Notes: generated from the letters alone by a model not told the origin. Positions 1 to 11,463 are shown, counted from the first letter of the stretch. The stretch is 64,000 bases of DNA from Globomyces pollinis-pini (GCA_025399215.1 MU621166.1:1-64000); one strand, 5' to 3'. Made by a program: numbers and translations.

Positions 1-613
1 GTTCTTAATTCATTTAATTGGTTTGGAGATCCATCGAATATCTGGCTTTGATTCATACCAGATAAGATTCCAGATAAGTATCCTGACAAGTTGATTTCGA
101 ATATTTTAATGCTTGCTAATTCATCATCTATTTCATCATTTAAATGAATCGCATTAATGTTGTTTGTATATTGTTTGATGTATAATAGATTTTGAGTTTC
201 CGTATTTACATCCAAAACCGAGAGAGTCAAGTTCCTAATTAATTGTAAGAAAACGATGAATAGATCATATAAAATCAAAGAGAATCTTTTTGGTTTTGAA
301 TCTAAAATCAAATCAAAATGGAATGAAATTACCTTGAGTGATAAAATCTAAGATGATTGGTGTACCAAATGTTAAATTTAAATGTCTTATAATAAAGTAT
401 AGATTCAATAGTATCAATAGAATAGAAACTGAACGTAATGATTGAGATTTTAATAGTAATGGTTGAAACTAAGTTAAATTAGATTAAGTTATTTACAAGT
501 TGACATAAACATCTAAACATAAAGTTCAATAGACTTTCATCCAAGAAATAAACCAACATGAATTGGATATACAAGAGATGTTCTAATGATCCATTCAACC
601 TCTTATCAAACAT
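1..613 (-). CDS. DUF1746-like multi-span membrane protein (3' end cut by the window edge)
   Basis: Three exons can be read on the minus strand. The first starts at the ATG at 613 (MFDKRLNGSLEHLLYIQ..) and carries a hydrophobic segment. A 28-nt intron (gtaaat..cttag) joins it to a second exon with another hydrophobic stretch ending in TPIILDFITQ. A 31-nt intron then leads to DSKPKRFSLILYDLFIVFLQ, followed by a polar acidic region that runs off the left edge. The order 'FLD.SL..F..R..' helix, 'G/TP..IDFI.Q', 'SK.....L.LYDL.I.FLQL' matches my memory of the fungal DUF1746 family, whose biochemical role is unknown to me. The match rests on pattern, not a search. The C-terminus is missing. Confidence 0.6.
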
Positions 614-918
614 CAAAATTAATGAAATTTTTACTTGAAATCAAAACTGAATATGAAAAAAAAATAGAAATCAATGATGGTGTGTGGGTGGAGAGTGTTT
701 CTGAATCGATTAATAGTCTATGGATATTCACTTAATAAACTAGCGTGTAAATAATAATTTGATTGTTATAGACTCATAATATTCCATCACCATTTAATAT
801 CATCAAATAAGCGATACATTTAGATTGGTTATCAAACTATCATATCACATAAAATTTGACAAAATTGCTATAAAGAACACGCGATAGTTAAACTCATTCT
901 TAAAAACCAACAAAAACG
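614..918. other. Intergenic, divergent promoter region
   Basis: No coding frame with supporting codon pattern is visible on either strand. The stretch separates two divergently transcribed genes, so it presumably holds both promoters. I see no clear motif beyond A/T runs. Confidence 0.5.
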
Positions 919-1879
919 ATGGGTTTACTGAGTAAATCAACCAGCAATCAGCTATCAAAGAAAGAAATTTTAGAATTATCCAAAGATTTTGATTGTAACA
1001 ATGATTGAATTAAATGTTGTAGTAACTACAACACAAATTCAAGATTTATTCACGCATTATTCACAAGTAATCAACAACATATCAAACGCGAAACGTCAAA
1101 CCGCTGGTCAATGGATAACGAATAAAGTAGATCATGATATACTAAATCATTTAGGTATTTGCTACCTTATTCAATCTGGGAGATGACTCTCCACTACCTA
1201 CATTTCGAAATTACGTAGAGAAACTGTTACAGTGGAAATCTAATACTCAAATAGATCGTATTGATTGTATGTCTTGTCGAATTTGATTTTTTAAATAGTT
1301 TTTTTTTCAGTTTTGGATTATGATCAGGATGGTGTAATCAATCAATCTGATTTATCAATTTTCATTTTTCAAAAATCTGGTTATAAAGTAAAATTCAATT
1401 GAATTGATAGTTTTGTAGTTACAAATTGGGGATCGTGTCTGTGTTCTTAATGATGCACGTAAAGGAGTATTAGCTTTTCACGGTAAAACATCGTTCGCGA
1501 AAGGGAAATGGGGTGGAATCGCGTTAGATGATTTCAGTACTGTGTTTTAATTCATTTTGGTTGTAGGTGGTAAAAATAATGGGACGATTGATGGGAAAAA
1601 GTATTTTGATGCCAAAGAGAATCAAGGATTATTTATCTTATTTAAGTTCATCATCTTGGTATTCATTTGAATAATTTAATCAGATTTGGATAGGAAAAAC
1701 ATTGGAAAGACGCTAGAGATATTCTGGATTTATTTGGCCTTCCTGCCTCAGAAAACTCTTTGACACTGGAAAAGTTTCAAACTAAATGTTCTAACGATCG
1801 ATGGTTGATGAATAGAATAATGCTTAATCCAAACATGAAGGTTGCAAAACCTTCCAAAGAAGTTGTCCAAAAGTCATAG
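919..1879 (+). CDS. EF-hand plus CAP-Gly domain protein with a possible N-myristoylation signal
   Basis: Translation from the ATG at 919 gives MGLLSKSTSNQLSKKEILEL, a Gly-2 N-terminus like that of myristoylated EF-hand proteins. At least six introns of about 28-44 nt must be removed (the first is gtaacaatg..gttgtag at 992-1019). After splicing there is one clear EF-hand loop (DYDQDGVINQSDL) and then a CAP-Gly domain: IGDRVCVLNDARKGVLAFHG, GKWGGIALDD, GKNNGTIDGKKYF. The usual CAP-Gly GKNDG motif reads GKNNG here. The tail ends SKEVVQKS before TAG at 1879. CAP-Gly domains bind C-terminal EEY/F tails of tubulin and EB proteins, so a calcium-responsive microtubule role is an inference. I know of no standard family with this pair. 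The last intron (about 1652-1686) is the least certain junction. Confidence 0.6.
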
Positions 1880-1924
1880 TCAATTTTTTATATTAGGAGT
1901 TTAAACAAAATGCATAGTATCTCT

Positions 1925-3005
1925 CTATTCATTAGTTTCTTTTTTGGCCTTTTTTTCTTTCTTAGGTCTTTTTTTAGTAGCGTCGCCTTCTTCATTATTA
2001 GATACAGACTTTCGCTTCTTGGATGTTACATTCTCTTCTTCGAGTTTTGTCTTTTTTGACTTCTTCTCTTTTTTATCAACTGCAGAAACAGGAGCTGCAA
2101 CTTCCTTGACAACATCTTCAGTTTTTGTCTTTTTTGACTTTTTTTGTTTTTTATCAACTGCTGGCAGAGTTGTATCTTCCTTGACAACATGTTCTTCAGT
2201 CTTTATACGTTTCTGTTTCTTTTTTGGAGTCTCTTCTGTCTCTGATTGATCAATTTCAATTGATTTTTTGAGCTTCTTCACTTTTTTCGCTTCTTGTTCA
2301 ATAGGTACTTCCACTTCTTCCACTTCCGTGTCCACTACAACACCATCTTCAGCATCGGCATATGGATCAGAAAGCCCTTTGGCAAGCATATGAGACTCAA
2401 GCTCATCATGGTCATCTGTCTCAACCGCTGGAGTTACCAAAGCCATTGGTGGTGCTTCAATATCTTCACTCTGTAACAGCCCACAATCACTGGATGACTT
2501 GAATGTACCGTGAATGGACATCATATCATTCGCAGTATGAAGTCTATCGTTAATAAGAGGATGGATTACTTTGCAACCTTAAATTTCACAATTGAACCTG
2601 GTTGTATGACATTTCCAGAGACTTTAAATCATCAGATTAAGATAATTGCAAACCTTTTTCAGAATTACCAACCCAATGATGTGCATCTTCGTCCCAAACC
2701 CATTCCTTCTTTGGAAATTGATCAGCTGCGATTGAAGCATTGAACAATCCATAAACTAAACATCCAATATGATCCGGTGAAACTTTATTGACGACTCCAA
2801 CTATCCAATAAATGAATAAAATAATAAGTTTACCTAATGTTGAATCTACAGGAGGTGAGAATAAAACAAAATCTGCAGAAATTGGGAAATGCATATAAGG
2901 AGATTCCGATTTAATGACTGACGCTCCATTTTTTTTAATAACATTGTTAAATGACAGTACTAAGCCATTGAGTTCAGGTACAAATCTGGAAACGTTAAAT
3001 GGCAT
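1925..3005 (-). CDS. RPA43: RNA polymerase I subunit RPA43
   Basis: The minus-strand start at 3005 gives MPFNVSRFVPELNGLVLSFN, then a shared-fold stalk domain (SADFVLFSPPVDSTL) and, after an intron, VGVVNKVSPDHIGCLVYGLF, the most typical A43 segment. Further short introns (about 26-32 nt, one ending ..aacgatag at 2551) join VSGNVIQPGSIVKFKVAKLH to the tail that starts TANDMMSIHG. The protein forms the Pol I stalk with A14 and contacts Rrn3 in the nucleolus. The last 150 residues are acidic and then strongly Lys-rich, with near-repeats of DKKQKKSKKTK, typical of nucleolar proteins and longer than in yeast A43. Identification is confident; exact splice sites are inferred. Confidence 0.85.
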
Positions 3006-3453
3006 TTTCAGTACTTGGTAACTAGTGCATTTAAATAATCCTTAATTCCATCGTCTATTCTTCCTATAAAACAGGGGGCTAGATGAACTGTGAGAGATAT
3101 AGTCGCTTTTTGAAATGATGAGTTCATCAGAAACAGGTTAAAAAAAAATAAAAAAATTCAAATTGAAGACAACAGAGAATTACTCAATTGTCCATAATAC
3201 CTTGCTAAAGCTATATTCTTTGCTTATAACAATTGTTTGGTCAATTACATTAAGAGTCTCATAGTATATTTTATAAGTTTGGATTTAGTATTCCATAGTC
3301 AACAGCAGAGAGACTTCCAACAATATCACTTCAATTCAAATGCATAGAAAACAACCTAAAGAGTCACCACATGGAAAGAAAATCATGGTCTGTGTTTGAG
3401 ACACCTTGGCGTCCAAAAGAAATTCAAGGGATTTAATTCTTAGCGTCACTTTC
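3006..3453. other. Intergenic region between RPA43 and a GPI protein gene
   Basis: It holds A-rich tracts and no convincing coding frame. An ATG at 3371 could be joined in frame to the next gene by a 41-nt gtctgt..caag intron, which would lengthen the signal peptide, but the donor is unusual for this window. Confidence 0.4.
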
Positions 3454-3834
3454 ATGAACTTTCTCACTTTAGCATTAGCACTACCAGCATTATCTCAATT
3501 GGTCCCAGAATCACCCCCAAATGGACCTTGCTCTGATACCATTAAATGCCAAAAGGGTTTGGTATGTGTTGCTTTAACCAATGGTTTAAGCTCTTGTCAA
3601 ATCCCGCTCATTCCAGTTCCAGAACCATCAGGAACTGTGGTTGTTACTAGTTTACCTGGAGGCATTACCATTCCTTCAAACTTGCCTACCAAACTACCTA
3701 CTACTGTATCAGCTACTGTATCAACCACTGCTTCTCCTACGAAAGCACCTGCAGCCACCACTCCAGCTGGGTCAGCTAGTGGTTTAGACAAATCTAGTTT
3801 GGTTTTGACATTCCTACTATCTTTCTTTCTTTAA
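3454..3834 (+). CDS. Small secreted, probably GPI-anchored Ser/Thr-rich protein
   Basis: I chose the ATG at 3454 because MNFLTLALALPALSQLVPES is a compact signal peptide and upstream in-frame codons run into a stop. The mature part has a short Cys module (GPCSDTIKCQKGLVCV..LSSCQ, four Cys), then a Pro/Thr/Ser-rich linker with repeated TTVSATVSTT-type motifs, and a C-terminal hydrophobic tail (SSLVLTFLLSFFL) after small residues. That layout is typical of GPI-anchored cell-wall proteins about 125 aa long. The Cys spacing resembles small chitin-binding or EGF-like knots, but I cannot name a family. Confidence 0.6.
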   Translation: MNFLTLALALPALSQLVPESPPNGPCSDTIKCQKGLVCVALTNGLSSCQIPLIPVPEPSGTVVVTSLPGGITIPSNLPTKLPTTVSATVSTTASPTKAPAATTPAGSASGLDKSSLVLTFLLSFFL

Positions 3835-3850
3835 CCAATAAAGAGTGAAT

Positions 3851-3927
3851 CAGAAAATCTGATTGTCATTCACTACATTATTATTGCGAACCAGAAAACT
3901 GATTACCATTGACTGCATTATTCTTGC
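3851..3927. repeat. Two diverged tandem copies of a roughly 37-bp unit
   Basis: Copy one (3851-3887) and copy two (3892-3927) share cagaaaa.ctgatt..cattcactacattatt..gc with a few changes. They lie just after the stop codon of the GPI protein gene, probably in its 3' untranslated region. Confidence 0.6.
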
Positions 3928-4015
3928 TTATTCAAACCCAACTTTAGCTCATGTACATCAAACTGCACAACATACTTTAAGCAGAAATTTAAATAGTTTT
4001 AAATTAGTTGTTTCT

Positions 4016-4061
4016 GGGATTAGGGCGTTCGTATGCTAGCATTTCTAACTCCCTAAATCCC
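4016..4061. repeat. Imperfect inverted repeat (possible hairpin)
   Basis: gggattaggg at 4016-4025 pairs with ccctaaatccc at 4051-4061, one unpaired A, loop of about 25 nt. It lies in the 430-bp gap between two convergently spaced plus-strand genes. Role unknown; it could mark a 3' end. Confidence 0.35.
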
Positions 4062-4263
4062 TTTCACCAATCTACCTAAAGTACCTAAACACGGGTTTAG
4101 TGCCCAATCCATCGTAAATTCACCGCGAGTTGCATGCCGGTTTTTTTTTTTCAATCAGATTTTCTGGGTGTTGTATGTTGTTCTATCCAGATTTGGGTAA
4201 TAGATGTTTCTGATTGTCAATAACGTTGCTTATAAGGCTGGGTATTTTAATTCTAGGAACTCA

Positions 4264-7200
4264 ATGATTTGCAAAATGCTTCTAATTCTTTACTTTTTAG
4301 CATCTCCTTGCTTTAGTAATCCTTTGACACAGTATCGACGCGATGACTCATGTGCAACCAAATGCAGTGGTGATGAGTTAGTTTGCTTCCGTCATTGTAA
4401 TGCAGGCGAGGTACCAATACCTGGTTGTGAAGATGACTGTACTTCAAATTATAATTCATGTATTGCCCATTGTCCACAAACAGGTTGCATTGATAGTCAT
4501 GGTCAAACTCATCCCGTTGGAACCGAACTTACAAATGATTGTGAAGGTGATTTACGTGGATCAATTTTTAAAACTTGTCAAGCTGATGGTCAATGGCGTA
4601 ATCACTATGACTGTTTTTGCAGAAAAACGAAATTGTTTCCTGCCACGGCTTGGAAACAAGAGATATCTGTAGCCTGCCCAAATGCCGCTGGACAAACTGC
4701 TGTGGCTAGTTGTGAAATAAATGGGTGGGACGTTCGTACCCCTTGTCCACCCAATTTAATCTACAATAAAGACAGAAAAGCGGACGTAAGATGTACCAAA
4801 TGGGGCAGAGGAAATGGAATGACGTTAATAGCTGATATGTTTAAAAATTTCGAAAGATTTCTATACGAACAATTGATTGATCCAGACTCTCCAATATATC
4901 GATCAGAAGCCTTTAAATTTGCATTTGGAGGAGGGAAGGACAGGGCTCTAAAATGCTTCAACGATATTGCAAATGTTTTTCAGAATTTTAGACCTATTCA
5001 AATTGTGAACTGTGGTCAACGATGGAGTGTGGAAAGTGGTACATATTTAACAATTGGAATATATATGGACAGTATCCTTATGTCTCCAAGTACAAATTAC
5101 AAGCCTGGTGATGATTTGACATATACTGGTGCTTTAGCTCATGAACTTTCACATCTTTTCTGTGATACTCAAGATAAGAACCCGCAAGGACAGACCATTT
5201 ACTATCCAACTGTTCCTGCAAATGTTTGGTTTGAAGCCAACCGACCTGAATATGGTGACCCATATCGTATTTTCACCGAGTTATCGATGGTCCAAATGAA
5301 ATTCGTTCCCACCCATACTATTGTTTTTCGACAACCTGGAAAAGCCGCATTAGAAGGTAGAAATTCAAATAGAGGGTGCGATTTTTTCGGTGATGACATA
5401 AAAGACTATCCAGGTACATCTTCTGATTGCGCAAGTCGATGTGAGCAGGAACCTTTATGTACTCATTGGTCTTGGAACAATTTCAATTCAGGCACATGCT
5501 GGTTGAAAGAAGGTGATGTTATCAGGGATGACGCATTTTTAGCTGATCAAAATACTTTTTGTGGTATCGGATCAAGATCTACCAGTTTCATTGGCCCAAC
5601 TCAATGCGAAAAATGGGGTTGGACTTATTATGATTATTTCGATCTACCTGGTCATGATATTTCCCATTCACCTGCAACTATTAGAGCTGACTGTCAAACA
5701 TTATGTGAAGCCGTACCTGGATGCAATGCATGGTCATGGTCTCAATCCCAAAATATGTGTTACTTTAAAGGAAATGTGAATTCTGATACTCCACGTACTT
5801 CCAATGGAGACATTTATACAGCTATCTTGTGTGGATTCAATGATTGTGATAAATCGGGAATTGTCTATGTGGATAATCACGATATGCCAGTTGGAGATGA
5901 TGTGAAAGATATTGGAAATGGACATTCAAACACCCATGGTGATTGTGTTCAAATGTGTAAAAACCGTGGTGACTGTACTGGTTATACTTTTAATAAGAAT
6001 GATCTGATGTGTTACCTGAAGAAATTCAATGCCGCATTCCCTCCAACTGCACCTAATGCTATTGCAAATTCCGGTTATGTATGTAGAGGAACTCCTCTTA
6101 CTAATGTGGTCCGAGTGGATAATCCATTTGCTGATGCTCATGGGTATGTTAATCCAGAATACACATCCCAAGTCGAAAACTCTATTGGTAGAGACGGCTC
6201 AATTGCAGGTGTAGCTAACGATGTGAAAAATCAACCTACTGGCATTTGGATTGATAATATCGCACATTTGGATAAGATTGGAGTTCATCTTAGAAATGCT
6301 GCTAGACAATCCAGTCCTCAAAATCCAGTTTATATACAATTCCTTGTCTATAATCTACCTGGACGTGACTGTCATGCTCTTGCTTCCAATGGTGAATTAT
6401 CCACTGGGGAACTAAATCGTTATAAATCTGAAGTAACCCAACATTTTATTAATCATTAGTACATCGATCGATTTGTGAATGAAATCAACAAAAACAATAA
6501 TGCCAATGTTCGTATCGTTCTTCTAGTTGAACCTGATTCTCTGCCTAATGCTGCTACCAATTTAGAAAATCCCAAATGTGCTGCAGCCGCCGGTGAATAC
6601 AAAGAAGGTGTTGCATATGCTCTTGCAAAATTAAGCAGCATTCCGAATGCTTATCTTTACATTGATATCGCACACGGAGGATGGCTCGGATGGGAAGATG
6701 GAATGGCAAAAATTACCACCATTTTACAAGACACACTTGGCTGGTCGAAAGCTATGGCTGCATCCATGAACATCCAATGGAAGCTTCAAGGATTTGCCTC
6801 AAACACTGCCAATTATAGCCCTATCAACGCTTGTTTTATCGGAACATGTATTGGTCCTGCAAAAGAAAAGCTACCGCTGTTTTATGCGAAAAATAAAGCA
6901 GGAGTGGAACGATTGACGGTAATTATATATATCTAACAATCATTAGTATGATTATAACCCCGCCCTCGATGAATTAAAATACATCAACTTTTTGGCCGAC
7001 TCATTTCGAGGTGTTGGATTACCAACACGATTTATTATCGATTCTAGTCGAAATGCCATTCCTGGGATAAGAAACAAATGGGGATCATGGTGTAACATTC
7101 GAGGAGCTGGTATTGGCATGCGTCCTAGAGCCAATCCATTTCCAATGGTTGATGCTCTAGTGTGGGCAAAACCTCCAGGTGAATCTGATGGAGCTTCTAG

Positions 7201-7330
7201 TGGTAATCGATCTGATGGTTTTTGTAATCCAAACCACCCAGAAGGGTCTGATGCACTTCCAAATGCACCAATTGCTGGTGAATGGTTCCATGATCAATTT
7301 GTCCAACTTTGCCAAAACGCTAAACTCTGA
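4264..7330 (+). CDS. Secreted fusion: Cys-rich region, HELSH metalloprotease-like domain, three PAN/Apple modules, GH6 cellobiohydrolase
   Basis: The ATG at 4264 starts a signal peptide (MICKMLLILYFLASPCFS). About 150 Cys-rich residues follow, then a domain holding ALAHELSHLFCD (HExxH zinc motif) and, some 35 residues on, EYGDPYR, which could supply a third Asp ligand as in M35 aspzincins. Three Cys-rich PAN/Apple-like modules come next, with CTHWSW, CNAWSW and CTGYTF cores. The GH6 part starts near DNPFADAHGYVNPEY and keeps YNLPGRDCHALASNGE (acid Asp), EPDSLPN, IDSSRNA and KPPGESDG. Two tiny introns lie inside GH6: 6433-6459 (27 nt) and 6919-6946 (28 nt); each contains a stop and restores frame when removed. 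The stop is at 7330. GH6 cuts cellulose from the non-reducing end. The protease label is tentative. The usual CBM1 is absent, so the PAN modules may do the binding. Confidence 0.8.
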
Positions 7331-7957
7331 TATTTCTCGATAATAAAAGCACTCTACTTAGAATATAGAATTCTTTATTTCAATTCTTCAAAAGTGGTTA
7401 TTCCATCAATAAGTTCTTCGGCCAATTGAACAAGCTTCTTTCTTTCCAGTAGGTTTAACAGAGTTTAGTGGGTTGGTTTGTTCATTGTTTTTAAAAGTAT
7501 AAAATTGATCAAGGACTTCTAATGAATATACAAAACAAGTCGACACGATTCAAGCAAGTCTCGATAATAAAAACACTTCACTTTGAATATAAAATTCTGT
7601 AGTTTGGCCCAATCGTAGTTTATGTTTTCAATTATGGCGGACAATAGTGATTATGACGGACAACTTTATACTTCATACTCGGATATTGTACTTTTATATT
7701 GATTAAGGAACTACTGTTAAGTAGTAGTACTACACAATTACAAACGCATTGACCTGTACAGCATGTTTTAACATGCAAAGTACTGTATAGCAATTAACAC
7801 AGTATGCAGTACGACATAGATGTAATAGATCATTCAAATACTTTAAGATCAAGTGTAATTTGAGATTTCTTTTCAAATACATTCCCTCTCTGTTCATTGT
7901 CTGAGATGAAACGTTCAGTGATCTGTGCCATGACTTTGACACAAATTAAACAACTTT
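7331..7957. other. Intergenic region with a duplicated segment and possible minus-strand gene remnant
   Basis: About 45 bp after the GH6 stop (near 7337-7381, tctcgataataaaa..cact..) recurs in diverged form at 7559-7603. On the minus strand, 7381-7520 reads in pieces like protein (KLVQLAEELIDGITTFEEL ending at a TAA, preceded by VLDQFYTFKNNEQTNPLNS in another frame). A 22-nt intron could join them, but no start or further exons are visible, so it may be a small gene or a broken one. Confidence 0.3.
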
Positions 7958-9899
7958 ATGGTAACTGATATTGATGATTATTTCAAGGTATGTAGAATTT
8001 GAACATTCAGTTAATTTTGTTAGGTATTTCTATGTTACTCCTCTCATCCTTACTTAGGTTTGTTCTGATAATTTACCTAACCTTTTAAGCAAGAAGACAT
8101 TTTGAAAGTATTTGTTGATGCTCGTGGAAATAAATTGATGTCAGAATTCAATGAGAACTTGACAAAATCACAACCATTCAAGACTGTTAAACAGCGGAAG
8201 TTTAAAAAACCATTACCAATAGAAGAATCCATTCATAAATTCACATGTATATCAAACATGCTAAATAATCATAAAAAATTGCAATTTGAAAGGGAGACGA
8301 TTCAGCAGGTTTCTAAATGGTTAGTAATTGACTGCCTAGTTGATGGACAATTATATCGCTGACACAGATTTCAATTCCACTGCACAATTGATTACTCGTT
8401 TGTTAAAAAGCTCATTTCTACACACATTAAATGGGATTTGGATTATAGATATGATTGTTGTTACATTTCGGGAAACCGAAAAATTGACCCTCACTTTAGT
8501 AAAACGACTATCAATAGACAATGTAGAAATTCAATTGATCGCTCTAAAATTAATCACAGCTCTATTGGATGCTTCATTAAAAGTTAAAAAAGATTTGATT
8601 CAAATGGTTGAATGTTCAGGAGCTAGATATGCCGTCAATCAATTTCCAAAAGATTTAGAGTCGGACATGAAGCTGACAGTTGCTGATTTTCAGGAAGTTT
8701 ACATCCATTGTTATAAGTCTATTATTCATGTTCAAACATTTCCATTGGACCCATACCAACAAAATCTGATATCTGGATGTCTCTCGATATTAGACATACC
8801 CGAGGAGTCACCATTGTATCAGGTATTCAAAGTGTGTGTAACTGTAGGCATCCTTAGAGAGTCTCTACAGCAGTTCATTCATTGCTCTTGTCATTGTTAA
8901 TCGGTCTCTTAGAACGAATACTTATGTAAATTAGATAATTTATGTCTCACTGTCAGTTTAGAAAAATTCGTTCAAATTTTGGATTGATCAACGTCATGAT
9001 TGGCGTACATGGTATTATCATTAGAAACTGGATCCATACAGACCAAGGTAACAAGTAACATTGAAATTTTAATCAACAGAATTATCTAATATTAAGCATT
9101 TGTTTCTAAAATTGGAAGAATTACTCTATATTGGCATTAAACTATACACTAGACTGTTTTTATATATGGAAGCTGAGGATACGCCAAACGATACAGATTT
9201 GATCTTGGCAACAATTTCACATCAGTTTAAACTATTTTTATCCCTTAATGATGCTCTAAGCTTAGAATTGTTAGAAAAGTTTTTAAAATCAAAAACTGAC
9301 GAACAAATACGTGAAGAATACTTGAGAATGATGGTCACCAAACAACTTAGAGACAAAAAATCTACATTTTTGTATGATATTTAATTTTAAATTTTTATAG
9401 GAAATTGCGAAAAGCTGTCAATTTCACATGTATAGAAACAATTTTTCAAAGTCATTTGGAAACAATGATGAAAGGAAATTGGATGGTAATGGAAGTCAGT
9501 TTGCTACCAACTGCAAGATTCTTTCAGCTTGACCAGAACAAGTCAAAAATAAATTACAGTGAGGTGCATGTATTACGAAATGCATCAACTCCCCAACCAC
9601 CATTGATCAACTCAAGTATCCATTATTGGCAATTAATAATTTTAGTACAGTTTTCAGATATTATCGAATTATCGGAGTGTACTGAAAGTAAAGTGGGTAA
9701 CAGAAGATGGACAATGAAACTGAAACATCATGATTCACTTATGCTTCAGTTCAGTTCAGAAAAAATTCAAATTGATTGGGTAGATGGTATTCGATTTCTA
9801 TTGGAACAGGTGGATTGTATAACCAAAGAAACGAAAAAAGATATATCAAAGATGGCTGATTTAAGACTGATTCCTATCGAATTCAGTTTAGTTGCTTAA
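7958..9899 (+). CDS. ELMO/CED-12 family protein with C-terminal PH domain
   Basis: The ATG at 7958 (MVTDIDDYFK) joins in frame to QEDILKVFVDARGNKLMSEF once 7988-8089 is removed. An armadillo-like helical region follows (FNSTAQLITRLLKSS.., VEIQLIALKLITALLDAS), then the ELMO region (EVYIHCYKSIIHVQTFPLD) and, after a 29-nt intron near 9376-9404, a PH domain: FLKLRKAVNFTC, WTMKLKHHDSLMLQFSSEKI, DWVDGIRFLLEQ, ending MADLRLIPIEF. That tail matches the end of animal ELMO1-3 (SMEIKLRLLDLE). ELMO proteins work with DOCK exchange factors to activate Rac and steer actin. At least six introns are needed. The middle part around 8930-9100 is the least certain. Confidence 0.75.
7988..8089 (+). other. Back-to-back intron array, three modules
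   Basis: Three segments of 36, 34 and 32 nt (7988-8023, 8024-8057, 8058-8089) each begin GT and end AG and touch without any base between them. Removing all three joins ..GAT TAT TTC AAG to CAA GAA GAC ATT in frame within the ELMO gene. Confidence 0.7.
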
Positions 9900-9989
9900 T
9901 TGTAGTTGTTAATTTAATGTGGGTGAACTAATTAGAAATTTTATTGCATTGATCTGAATATATGTATATAGTATTTTGGGTCAATTAAA

Positions 9990-11328
9990 TCAATCAACCT
10001 TTTGTTTTTTTAAGTATTGATCAGATAACCTACGATTCTCCTCTAATTTTTGGGTATCTGGAAATCCAACATCCCAATAACTAAGATCAGACTAGAATTA
10101 TTACCCTGGTGGAGTATCCGGACGTTTACTCCAAACTCGATGTCGCGAACTTAATTGTGGTCCAATTGGCGTAGGTCCTCCCAATTCCTCCAATGGCCTT
10201 AGGTTTTTTGTCAGTCTATAATACTATCATTATCTTGGGAGATTGTAATTACATCTTTACAACATGGACAATCTACTCCATGCATTTGCTTTCTTGTGTC
10301 CTTGTCTCTTACTACTTCCTCGTATACATAATCTTTGTTTCTACTCTTTGGACTGACAATCTTTTTTGACTCTTTCTTTTCGGCATATCTGCTTTTCTTT
10401 TGATCATTCGTTTTTGGTGTCAAGATCGGTTCCGTCTTATTGTTGAATTTAAGAGTAGTTTTAGTTGGACTATGACTGAGTTGATTCAGGTTATCTGGAG
10501 TTTCATCCTCCAACTGGGTAGGAGGACGATCAGGTAATAGTAGGATTGGTGAAGTAAGAATTTCAATCCAATCTTTTTTCTTATTGGAACTTGGGGTGGT
10601 TGGTGGTTTATTCTTACGGGGACTCTGCTTTGTTTTCTGGTATTGTTTGGTGATCGAATTAAACACCGTATCAAGTTCATTGTGGAATATTTCTACATGA
10701 CTCTTGTTCGGTTCAGAATTGATATCACCACCGGTTTCAATATCGTTTGTTTTTGATTCCAGTAACTTAAGTTTTTCATTCAAAGTATAGATTTGATTTT
10801 TAAACTCCTCACGTTCTTGTCCAATCTTATTAAACAATCTCTATATAAGAATAATTAATAATTTACCGAACATTTTCTTTGGTGAGTTGATTAATTGTTT
10901 TATCTTTAACATCCAACAGAACTCTATCACATACTTCGTTTGGTTGATTCCACTTCACACGTTTCCTGTTGGATACATTAGATTTCAAATATTTGGATAT
11001 TACTTGATTTCATTTAGTTTTTCAGATAGTTTTGTACACTTCACCATCATCTTTTCGACATGGTTTTCACTCCTACTACATTTTTCTTGGATAAATACCA
11101 TTTGAGCTTGATATTGCTTGATTTTACTTTCATAATTTTCTTTCATAGATTGTAATTCTTGATTATACTTTAATTCTAATTGATGGATTGAGTTTTGAGT
11201 TTGCATTTGGAAATCTATGGTTACTTCACCATACATAATATACTTGAGATATCTTGCTCATGTAGTTTTCCTAGTAACTTTAATCCATCTTGAAATGTTG
11301 TAGGATAATCATCCACTTGTTCGTCCAT
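9990..11328 (-). CDS. SAE2: CtIP/Sae2/Ctp1 DNA-end resection factor
   Basis: From the ATG at 11328 (MDEQVDDYPTTFQDGLKLLG) short introns lead through a long coiled coil (HQLELKYNQELQSMKENYESK) and a second one (EEFKNQIYTLNEKLKLLESK), as in the CtIP tetramerisation region. A Ser/Thr/Pro/Lys-rich middle holds SP motifs. The conserved C-terminus is YVYEEVVRDKDTRKQMHGVDCPCC, then SSRHRVWSKRPDTPPGYWDVGFPDTQ split by a 24-nt intron (gtaataatt..gatcttag). The CxxC and RHR..TPP.(F/Y)W.VGFP.TQ motifs define the family, which activates Mre11 nuclease to start homologous recombination. Joining CPCCKD to ELGGPTP needs an intron of about 69 nt, long for this window, so that junction is uncertain. Confidence 0.85.
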
Positions 11329-11463
11329 GTCCAGGCAAGAATTAAAATGGTCAGATTTTGCACTCAAACTTACACAATTATACACAAATGTTCAACATTT
11401 GATGTGTCCTTAGTGTGCAATAAACCATGATATAGATTAAGCAATAACCAAAATATAGAATCT

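Noticed and set aside
1944..2249. Plus-strand Phe/Ser-rich frame of 101 codons
   Set aside because: It is the complement of the Lys-rich tail of RPA43.
6475..7330. GH6 part as separate or frameshifted pseudogene pieces
   Set aside because: The two breaks are exactly removed by 27- and 28-nt GT-AG introns, and all catalytic motifs are kept.
7730..7942. Minus-strand 70-codon frame
   Set aside because: Low-complexity composition, no motif, and it overlaps the probable promoter of the ELMO gene.
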